DNA of 64,000 nucleotides from Symbiodinium natans (taxonomy: Eukaryota; Sar; Dinophyceae; Suessiales; Symbiodiniaceae), in contig CAJNDS010000006.1 in the NCBI GenBank assembly GCA_905221605.1, forward strand, positions 143,501-207,500, in the 5' to 3' direction. Positions 32,840 to 44,100 of this stretch are shown in pieces. The first letter of the stretch is position 1. Every line of letters begins with the position of its first letter. The notes under the pieces were generated by a model. It worked only from the letters and a program-made list of their open reading frames with translations. It was not told the DNA's origin and ran no database searches. The position numbers and the translations under genes are program-made.

Positions 32840-35107
32840 ACAGCTTGTACTGCCAGAGAAGGTGAAGTGGCTTAAGGTGAATCACAAAGACAACTAGGAT
32901 AATCTTCCATCTTCTTGAGGACGGCATAGGGCAATGCCGCTGCTGTTGCTGCTGCAGCAGTGATGCTGCTGCGAAACTTTCTTGGGGGGCCCAGCACGCC
33001 CGAAGCCCAAACCCAATGCAAGCCTATATTCTTACCAATATCGTCCGCTGATACATCCTATGCAGATGTATTCTTGATATGAGCTGCAAGTACCCCCAAA
33101 AACTTGTTTTTGAAAAGAAAGGGCCCCGAGATTAGCCCGATCTAATGCAAATGGGTGACCCGTGACCCAACTTTGCTTGACAGGCTGCCAGCTCTTGCCC
33201 ATGGCGCGGAGCTCTCAAGTAGTGGTCTTGCATTCTTAGACACTCCTCATATAAATGTCTGCTGAGTGTGACTGGACGTGCAATGTTCTATCCTCCTGGG
33301 TTTTCTCCCTAAACCCTAAACCTTCCAAAACCCCTGAATACGCACGGCATTTGACCCTTTGGAGGGTGTAGAGTTTAGGGCTTGCGGTCGAAGAGTGAAG
33401 AAACGAGGAATTGCGGAGGACTTGTTGTTGAGGGCTTCACTTTGAAATTCACGCCACAGCAAACAACAACATAAGGCAAAGAAACGACAGACACAAAAAG
33501 AAGCATGAACATAAAACAAGAAACACACATCCAAAAACAGAGAACGAAAGCAACAAACACAAAACAACAAATACAAGCGACAACACATGAAGCTAAACTT
33601 TAAACTCAAAAAGCGAAGAACGAAAGAGCAAAACAACAAATGACAACTGTATTAATGAACGACAAACCGAAGGTAACAAAAGCGGAAGCAACAAAAAACA
33701 AAATGAAGCCACACAACAAAAAGGCAAAGGCAGAATAGAAAGTGGCAAACAAGAGGAGGCCACAGGAGAAAAAAAAAGGCAAAGAAACAAAACCCGCAGA
33801 CAAAGAACAGCACCCTAATGGACCCAGCCGGTTCCCCCACATCATCGCAGCAGCAGAACGGCTGATCCGGACAGCCATGCCACAGCGAAATCTCCACCTC
33901 TGCCGATCTGTCTGCTTCACATGAGCACAGTCCTTTGCCACGCTCTGTGGCGAATCGGCGCGTCGCACCTGCAAGGGGTCAGCCGTTCATGTGTCAAGCA
34001 TTTCGCATCACTGTTGTGGCCTCGTCATCGATCTTGTAGAGGCTCAGGCCTAAACGCCGAGCAATGGTGGGATTCAAGAGTTGCAGCATGTTACGGCGAT
34101 GTACGGCTTTGGGGCATTTTCGGGCACTTCGGAGGCGGAAAGCCGTCGGATGCCACTCAAACAGCCAAGCGAATCTAGCCAATGGGTTGCCTGCCACTTT
34201 CCTTGCTGTCAGGATCGGCCCACCCCCACTCCGACCCCAGGCCGTATATATGTAGGCCATGTTGTATTTTCAGGCACGACAAAGGATTCTGATCGTAATA
34301 AATGTGCGTCCGGATGTCTGCAGAGGGATAGAGGGGGGGAGGGAGACTGGGGCGGGGGGGGGGGGTGGGCGGGACAGCAAAGCAGTAAGCAGACACAACT
34401 CTACCCCGGCGCCTGCTCTACTTGATCTCTTAAGCCCTATCCCCTTTGCTCCGCATTTGGTTCTACGGTAACCCTGCAGTCCGGTGCGAGCGCAAGCGGG
34501 TCTGAGTTCTGGCACCCAAAGCCACTGCGGGGAGCTTCGAACCTTCGACAAGACGACGCCGTTTCTACTGGCACTTACTTGCAGGCCTCACATGTCCCCA
34601 CATGTCCCCACATGTCCTCATGCGACCCAGCACAAGAAGCCTGGAGGACATCCGCCCCGGCTTTGCACCATGGGCGCGGCTGCTCGGATAGGACGACATG
34701 CACCGGTCCCAGCACGAGGACCAAGGCGACTCAGCTAGGGCTAGGCTAAGTTCAGCTTGTGCTCAGCAGCGGCTCTATTGCTGTTGCAGTGCTGTTGCCA
34801 CCGTCTGTAGAATTCATCTCGCTGGCCACTCCCCAAACCGTCCCAGCCATGGGCTGCAAAGAGGGGGAAAGAGGGGTGCAAGCGCGCTCTCACAAAGAGG
34901 GGCACAAGCGAGCTCCCAAAGTCCGGCGCCCAAACACATGTTCCAGCCCGTGGCTGCCGTTCGCAAAGTGAAACTTTGTGTCTATCCTGAGTTGAGGCTG
35001 CTAAGGCTGTTGAGGCCTGAAGCCCATTGGGGATACTGGGGTGAAACAACTTCTGTCACCAGTCACAGCTTGCGGGTTTACACGAGGAAGCTGCAGCTTA
35101 CAGCAAC
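32840..35107. other. Intergenic stretch downstream of the coiled-coil gene
   Basis: No gene is supported. It contains a short CCCTAAACCCTAAACC block at 33309-33325, an A/C-rich purine-biased tract at 33450-33785 with many AACAAA/GAACGAA words, and G-rich runs at 34335-34370. Confidence 0.5.
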
Positions 35108-38100
35108 TTAAGCGGTGTCCAGCATGTCGAGGGCCTGAGAGGCGATCCGAGGCACTGAGCTCCACACGTGAGAGCATGTAACTCACACAGTACCCATGTG
35201 CCCATGGCCCATTCCCTGCCTCCTTCAGATCTTTCATCTCTTGCTCTCTGCGTGCTTTCCTCTCCTGGTACGACACACCTGCCTGAGACGGATGATCACT
35301 TCGCGATACTTTTTGCGACGGTTTGTGCCCATGACTGCTACGGCCGGCATCTGGGGCTGCAGCATCCAAGCAGTCGGGCTTTAGCTTCTCGTAGTAAACC
35401 GCAGCAGCTTCTAGCTCCTGATAAGTTGTCTCACAGTGGGTTGAGGCCTTGAAAATCTTGCGGGTCCAAGGGTCCTTCTCTGTGCCCTGCAGGTCGGCCT
35501 TGGGCCATGGAGGAAAGGCGCATGAAGACGTTATCTGGTCACAACTTTGCCTGCAAGGTGATGAGCTCTGACTTCCTCTCTTGTTTGGAGGAAGTCTTGT
35601 GTTCCACCTCCTGAAAACACAGAAGACAACTAGGAAACGGAGCCGCAAAGTGGCAAAATATGGGGTTGGGGTTTAGGGTTTAGGGTTTGAGTATAGGGCT
35701 TAATTAGGGTCTAGGGTTTAGGGTTTAGGGTTCAGCATCTCAAGCTTCCAGCACTCACTAGTCAAGCAATTACTCGAGCGTTGGAAAAATACCCACCTGC
35801 CCAAAGAGTCCTATAACATTAAGAAAACTTGTCACTTACATTTCTATTTTCAGGCGACGAGACGGGCATTCTGAAACCCACTTTAGGGAATCAAAAACTT
35901 TAGTGTCCCTCGAGATAAGGTCGGTGTCTGGACCGAACGATCTTGCCCAATAATAAGATGACCTTGTGCCCAATAGAAATGTGACCTTGTGCCCCATAAA
36001 CAGACGACCTTGTGCCCAATAAAAACAAACAGGGCCTGCGGGGTCGAAGGATATATTTTGATTGGGAACAAGGTCGTCTTGGACCGAAAGACCTTGTGCC
36101 CAAATAAAACATGACCTTGTGCCCGATAACTCCCCAAGGTTTGAATTATGTAGGTAAGAGAGGTTTAGGGTTCAGGGTTTAGAGTTTAGGGTTCAGGGTT
36201 CAGGGTTTCGGGTCTAGGGGTTTAGGGGTTTAGGGGTTAGGGTTTAGGGTTGAGGGTTGAGGGTTTAGGGTTTAGGGTTTAGGGGTTTAGGGTTTAGGCT
36301 GTAGCACCGGTCAGCTGAATGCAATAGTCACCCACTCACAACTCACGTCGAAACCAAACCAGAGCCAGCCCAAACCAAGCCAGGCATTCAAAGTTCATAC
36401 CTCGAACATGTCCACAGGACACTTATGTTAGAATACATAGAATGCTTGGGAAAGACTTGAAACACTATAATATGAAGCCCCAACAGGCAGTGGCCCAAGC
36501 CTTCAGTGATTGTCAGAAGTCACTTGGGGCCATAGGGCAATGGATAGCCCCTCTGGTTTTTGCGAATTTTCTCGGTCTGGCCCGAAGGACCTCTCACAAA
36601 AGCATCCAGGCGTGTACAGGCTGGCTTTAAGAGGCCTGCCAGAGGCTTTACAAGAACCTCCCGAGGGGCCTCCCAGGGGCCTCTAGGGGCCTCCGCGGAG
36701 CCAGCCCCAAATAGTAGACCCAGTGACAACGCAAGGCTCTGCAGTCGAGCAGAGGCTGCCGTGGTCTCGCTGAGCGCTCGACTGCGCCCGCCCGCCCACT
36801 AGAGGTGAGAGCGGGCTTAGGGTGTAGGGTTTTAAGGTCTCAGGGCCTTAGGGTTTAGGGTTTAGGGTTTTGGGTTTTAGGGTTTTAGGGTTTAGGTTTT
36901 AGGTTTTAGGGTTTAGGTTTTAGGGTTTGAAGTTCAGGGTTCAGGGTTCAGGGTTCAGGGTTCAGGGTTCAGGGTTCAGGGTTTGGGGTTTTACGGTTTA
37001 GGGTTTAGGGTCTAGGGACTTAGGGTTTCGGGTTCAGGGGAGAGAGCGAGAGAGAGAGAGAGAGAGAGAGTAGCCGGGGCGGGGGGCCGAGAACGCACAG
37101 CGCAGAACGATATGTGGGCAATTGGGCCTTTGACTTTTCAGCCTTGGTGATCTTGGACTCCTGATGGGGTCCACGGATGAAGAAGAACAAACCACCAACG
37201 GCAACCACAGGTCCTCCAAGAAACTCTCAAAATCTTTTTTGGCAGCTGCCTGCGCATGTCGGAGAGAAGCTCTGGTTCCGGAGTCCAGCATGCCCGTGCT
37301 CCATGTCCAGCCTCGCTGGCAGTGGCCTCTGCCTCCAACCGAGAGAAGTCTGATTCGATCACCTGCCACGTGGCCCGACACAGCCGTCTCGCCATGTCTC
37401 ACCAAACTCCTTAGAGTGACTTGACTAGACTTGACAGGTCGAACCTCCAGCATTGCCAACACCCCACCCTTGGCCTTCTGCATGCCTGTCAGAGCGGGTC
37501 TTTGATGGTCTTTCTGCTTGCCAAATAACAAATAGCATCAAACAGCCGCAAAGTGGCCTGCATAGGGCTCGTCACTGAAGATGGGAGGGGCTCCGCGCAA
37601 GTCGGAACGCTGCAGCAAAGCCTCTCCTGGTTGACTGGCCTGACATGCAGACAAAAGCAGACGGGCGAGGAATTATTTTCACCCATGTTTTTGGTTAACC
37701 CTTCTTAAACGGCTTCTTATTGAAAATACAAAAAACATGGAGGTTTCCTTACTAAAATGCAGCGGAAAATGAGGTTCCTATTGAAATACAATCCGATTGA
37801 ATGAACGGAGAAAGCTAGAGGTTGCATTGCATCACTATTAGAGGTTTTACTACTGCAATATTAAGGACACATGAAGGAAACATAGAGGTTTTCTTAACAA
37901 CGTTTAGAGCTGCCTGTGTTGAAATTGCACGAACGAACGCCAGCGTTCGCATGATGGATGTCAAAAAGTTTCATAAATGCTTCGAAGCAAGCTTGCACAG
38001 CCTAAAAAAAGCAGGGGGGGGCTGGGGGGGGAGCCCCCGCAATTGCAAACACAATGCTCGCATGATGGGTTTGCTTTGAAGCAAGCTTGCACAGCGTAAA

Positions 38101-41100
38101 CAAGCGGCGGGGCTGCCCTGGGCGCATCCCCCCATGCCCATCTGCAAACACGATGCTCGCATAATGGGTTGCAAAAAACTCATATATGCTCTGAAGCAGG
38201 CTTGCATGGCTTAAAAAAGCGGGGCAAACACAATGCTCGCGTGAAGGGTTTCAAAAAGATTCGTATGCTTTGAAGCTGTGCACGGCTTTAAGAAAGTGGC
38301 GGGGGCGGGGCGCAGCGCTCCCCCTATTTGCAATCGCAATGCACGAATGATGGTTCAAAAGATTCATATATGCTGTGACGCAAGCTGGCACGGCTTAAGA
38401 AAGCGAGGCATTCACAACGCTCGCACGATGGGTCTCAGAAACATATGCTTTGAAGCAAGCTTGTGCGGCTTAAACAAGCAGGGGGGTTGGTGAGGGGGAT
38501 GGGGGGGCGCTTGAAAAGATTCATATATGCTTTGAAGCAAGCTTGAAAGGCTTAAAAAAGGCCGGGTTGGGGGGGGTGCAGGGGGGGGTGCAGGCCCCCC
38601 CACCCAAAACACTGCTCGCATGATGATATGCTTTGAAGCAACCTTGCAAGGCTTTCAAAATGCGGGGGGTTGGGGGGGGTGCAGCCTCTATGTTTGTTTC
38701 AGCGTTTCTTTCATTGTTCCTGTTTTGTATTCATGAGTTCTTTCTGCATGTGTTTTTTGATTGCCTTCTTTATTTACTTAATTTTACTATTTCTGTCTGT
38801 CTGTCGTTCTTTATTGATTTGTATGTTCTTTCTTTCGTTCGTTCTTTTTGTATTTCTTCATTTCGTTCCTTCTGCTTTTCTGTATTTCTTTCTTTCGTTC
38901 TTTTTACATCGTTCTTTTTCTCTTTTTTCTGTAGTTGTTTCTTTCTTTCCGTCCTTCCTTCTTGCTTGCTTTCTTTCTGTCTGCATGTATTTCTTTTTTG
39001 TTTCTTTCTTTCTTTCGTTCTTTCTTTCTCTCTCTCTCTCTCTCTCTCTCGCTCTCTCGCTCTCTCTTCTTTCCTCTTACTTGCCTCTGATTTCATCCTT
39101 CCTCCCAGAGCTTGCAAAAGGGACGCAAATATTCGATTGGAATTTGCTAGACAACCTCTACTTCCTTAGTACTTAAGTGAAAGCACAAAAGAGGTCGGGA
39201 AAACCTAAAACAAACTATTTTAATAGGAAACCTTACCACCGAAAAAATGTTAAAACAAAAAAGCCAACATTATTAGGGGGCCAACGCAGACCAGTCTAGT
39301 CACCACATTGGGAAGCACGAGACACATTTCACTCACATCTGAAGTCTTCTGCCAGCCTTGCTGTAGAAGTCCTGCAGGCATTCGTTGAACAGTTGAACCG
39401 ATGGATTCATGCCGAATACCGAGACTGGTTCTGCATATGGTTCTGCATATGGTTCTCTGCGGCTCCTGCAGCACCAGAACCGCCTTGGCCACTGCATCCT
39501 GGCATTTGTACAAGAGACGAGCATCTGCATTGGAACCTGCCTCCCGAAACCGCCCAGCGTCCTGGCCCTCTTTTGCTTCTTTCACAGTTGCCTGTATAGG
39601 CATGTAGGCTGAGGGTGCTGTCGCGGCATGTTTCCCGAAATTTCTGCGCAGAAGGGTGTAGCTGAGCCTTGTTTTTTGCCTCCTCCTTCTGTCGCAGATT
39701 GGTTGCCTGCTTAACCCAAACCCCGGGATTTGTGTCGATCTGCAACTACCTTTTACCTAAGAAACTTGGGCTACCCTAGTGTGGGTGGGCCCGGGAGATC
39801 ACCGAACTGCCGCTCAGTTCAGGTTGACAGGCTGTTGCCTCCGACATTGCAGTGCTCAGCTCTGTCAGCTCACCAGACAGGCTGGTGATCTCCTGACAAA
39901 GCTCGGAAACGTGCAAGGCTGTCGCAAGGGAACGTGCTGCCAGGACGTCCCGCACACATGGGAATGCGGAATGCGCCTCTCCCAGCTGACTGATGTGCGC
40001 CTAGATCTGAGAGAATAGTCCAACGAAGATCACACGAAGATCACAAAGCAAGGCAGCCAGTCTGCCTGCAACTCGTCAATCTCCGCCTGCAAACTGCTTA
40101 CAGCATCGGACTTCTCCTGGCAATGCATGTGCATGGCATCGTCATATCCCTTCAGCTGCACACAGGGCCAGTCCTCGCGTGTGGCTTTGTTTGTTGACAG
40201 TTCAGCATCGCACCAGGCCTGCTCAAGACTCTCCAGGCTTAACAAGGGTTTCCGATCTTTGCCGTTGTGCCTTCTTGGTTGTCTCCTCCTTGGCCTAGGG
40301 CTGTGGGCCAGGTCTCCAGCATCTTCCGAGGCTAAGACATCCTCGCACCTGGTCCTTGAGCCGCACAATCAGCTGCTCGATCATCTGCTTGACCTGCTCA
40401 AGTCAAGCAATGCTCCTCAAGACTGCGTCGAGATCATTCGCCGTCTCCGACCTTCATCATTGGATCTGCACGCGCACGCTCTGCCAGCGCCGAAAGAAGT
40501 CGGCTGTTCAGGCTCGTTGCCTTCGACAGCAGCTGAAGCTCAGGAGTCTGCAGCAGTCTGCAGCAGTCTGCAGCAGTCTGCAATCTTGCAACAGCAGTCA
40601 AATGCAGTCTTGCTTGTCTGCAATGGAACAGCGCCTCCCTCTGCAGGAATCGAGCGACTTGAGCCTTCCGGATTTGTAACTTCAAGATGCTTCAGAAGAG
40701 ACTTCAGTTTGGAGACTTCAGTTTAGAGACTTTCTGAGACACCCACCTGGGCTGGGCCTGTCGCATCGCTCCGCAACTGGGCCAGGGCCGACATCTTGGT
40801 CTTGACCTCTGCACAACATGCACAAACGACACGTGACACCACACGACCAAGGCCAAAATTGGCGCCAGCACAGAGTAGGCTCGAAACTGTCTGCATCTGC
40901 ACAAGGCTGGTTCCCGAGATCTGCCAGACAAACATTCAGGTTCGCATGATTGGTGCTGTGCTTGGACGCCGGCAACCGGATGCCTGGGACATGGCGTGTA
41001 TTGCTTCATCGAGGGCGACTAGCTCCTGGCAAGCGTGGTGGTCTTTAAGGTTCGAAGACATGTCTTCTGTCCACGCCTGTCCGCGAAGCTTCTGGCGCTC

Positions 41101-44100
41101 TTCGAAGTCTGCGGCCTTGCATTTCTCTAGTTGTGCCGCCTGAATCCCTGGCTGGATATGCATTCCTGCATGCCTTCTTGCGGCAGCTGGTGGTCAGGTC
41201 TGCCAGATATTTCTGGTCCTCAAGAAACAAAGTGGCAGGCAACGGTGGGCCAGATTTGCACCTTACGTTGGCTTGGTTGCGAGCGACGTCGAGGCCAGCC
41301 TCCCAGGCGCACCAGCACAGAGAGAGAGAGAGAGGGAGAGAGAGAGAGAGAGAGAGAAAAGAAAAAACACACACACACACCCATGCAACATGCATCTTCC
41401 TTCGATGCTGCTTCGATGCTTCAGCTTGCCTGCGCCTCTGAGAGCTCGCTGGAGGCTGTTGCCTACCAGGCCACCGCCATATCGCCATGCCCAAACGCGA
41501 CCCAACACGGCAGTGTGAAAAAGTAAGCAAACAAACCTGCCTGGTCTTGCAACTTTTTAGCCTCAATGTCGTGCAATGGCTTACGAAGCCAGAGAACACA
41601 AACAAATGTTCAGCTTGGCTTGTGACCTGTGTGGTGTGCTTCTGTTGCTGCTCCTTCGTCGCCTCTCTCCAGACGCGCGCGAAACTCTCAGAATTGTCTG
41701 CAACACCCCCTTGGCCTCAGCAATCTTGGATGCGATGCTTTGCGCGAAAAGCTCGAATGCATGCTTCTTGGAAGTCTCTTCCTGCGCAGTCGACACATGT
41801 CGACACCACGTGTGGGCATCAGGCACCTGTGTCAGTTCAAACGCGGCTGCCGGAGCTTTCCAGAGCTACCTTCTCCAACTGCAAGCGTTCGTCGGTGAAC
41901 TGATCTTCCAGCTTCTCCAGCATCTTGATGATGCCTTCAAGAGGCCGGAAGATGCCGGAAGGCGTGAACAGAGCATGACGAGGGAATCCAAAAGGAAAGT
42001 ACAGGCAAGGTTCCTGCGGACTTGAACTCGGGAACTTGTAAGTCGCTCAGCAAGCTGTCCTCCAAGTGCCGGTGCAAATGTTCAACAAACTGTCGTTTCA
42101 GTGGAGTACTTCTGGGAACCGGCGAGCACAACAAGAAGTGTTTTCGCTTCGGGAAAGGTACTGTTGGAGTATCAGGTCAACAACTCAGAAGTTGTTTCCG
42201 GTTCTGTATAAAACCCTCTTCTGAATCTAACCGAGGCAGCCACCCCCTTCCTATTCCTCCTCCCCGGGCCGAATGCTGTGCTTGTGACCCGTCTTGCGTT
42301 GGAAAGCCAGCCGCGACAAGCCGCCACTAGCCGGCCCGGGGCCGTCCCTCGGTCCCTCGGCTCGGGGAAGGCTTTGCAGACAAGTCTGTTGTGGACAAGG
42401 TGACAAATCACGGTTCTTGCCGAAACAAATGCTGACCTGGGGCCCTGGGGCTGGATGGGATGATTGCATCAACGAAGAACACCATCGAAGACCACAAGCA
42501 ATCGAAGACAAAATGGAAGCAACACCCTGGCCTGTACCACTTTTGCATTTGCGCTGTGTCGAGAACTCAAAAGCTACGTTTGTCTGGCTTTCCGCCGTTT
42601 GCTGCGCGGTGATGCAAGGCCCAAAACCGATACTTTGGTTTCCACTCATTGATACACTGTCAACACCAAGCCCCCTGCACAAGCAGCGAGGGTTGGACCA
42701 CGATTTTTTGAGACACTCCCATTGAAGCCTTCAACGACCCAAGGTGGATACCATGACCAACGAGCATCCGTCGCAGCATCACTACGGTCAGCTCATGAGG
42801 AAACGGTGGAAAGGGCGTGATAGAGACAGCACAGCAGAAGGCTGTCTTGGCTTCTTTTCAGGCTTGGCACATGTATTGCCACGTGGCACCAATTTTCTGG
42901 GTCTCTGAATCCCAAAGCTTGGCGTCCGAGTTGTCGTGTTGGCTGAGGGCATTTAGAACGCACTGCTTAAAGTAAGCGGTGCGATGTACCTGGTCTGACA
43001 AAGCAAAGGGCAGCAAAAGAACAACAGAAGGAGGCAAGCATGTTCCCGAACGCATGCCTCAAAATTCACATTTCACTCAGCCCTGCATGTGTCCACGGAG
43101 CAGAAGTTCGAGACGGGGTGGCATGCAGCAAGACGGATTCTACGAGCCGTGCAACTTGATAAGCCCGCATGATCCAGAAAAATCAGGACTGTACGGTGGC
43201 TACGGGTCAGGGTCCTCGAAGCCCTCGGACAGTAGGGCATTCAAGCCCCTGCTTGCCTTGACCGGCAGCTTGAGGGCGGTCAGTTGAACGAGTGAGCCCC
43301 CCTGCGCAAAAATCGCAAAATCTCAACGACACGGTGAAATCATGTGAAATAGAAACATGTCGAAGGAAGAAAGAGCTTCCGACATCGAACCTTGGCTTGC
43401 CCCGACTTCAGCTCCTTCTGTGCTCTGCCGATAGCATCGATGGACTCAGTCAAGTCCTGCACACTGCAGCGCTCGATGCGTCGGGGCTCAAGATCACAAA
43501 ATGCCACCCCGTCCTGGAACATGTTCTGGAAATCTTTCCGCTCAGTTTCCCGCATCTTGGATGCCTCCTGTCAGGAATCAGACGGTGCCTGATCAGCCAA
43601 ACACATACCGATACGTACCGGATGAGACTTGCGATCCTCCTTCTCCGCCTGTGCACCTGAAGCAGGTTCACACATGGACTATCCGTGGAAATCCGTGGAC
43701 TCCTGGACTGTGAGCTCCAAGTACGATGTCAGCAAAGCATGCCATTTGTACACTCAAATCTGCACACCTCGTCAATGGACTAGTGTGACTACTCCAATGT
43801 TGCCAGCTTCACTCACTTTCACTCAGCAATGTTGCGAGGTATTACTTTTTGCATGTCGACTTAGCTCCAAAGAAACGTTAGTTCGCAGGGTTCAGCCTTC
43901 AATCCAGGCATGCGCTGCATCCGTTCTTTTAACATACTCTGGAACTGAGTCTGTTAGCCCGTTTATGTCTCTTTTCGCTGAAATTTCTCTCCCTTGCTTG
44001 AATCAATCCTATACACGGGCGCGCATGAGGCCGATCTTCCAAAAAAGGAGTGGCCCAGTGGCCCAGGGCTTGTGGAATACACAGGTTGGGCATTGGAGCG

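Noticed and set aside
38633-39176. Phe/Ser-rich plus-strand frames resembling a membrane protein
   Set aside because: They decode a biased pyrimidine tract; the hydrophobicity comes from TTT/TTC and is not protein-like.
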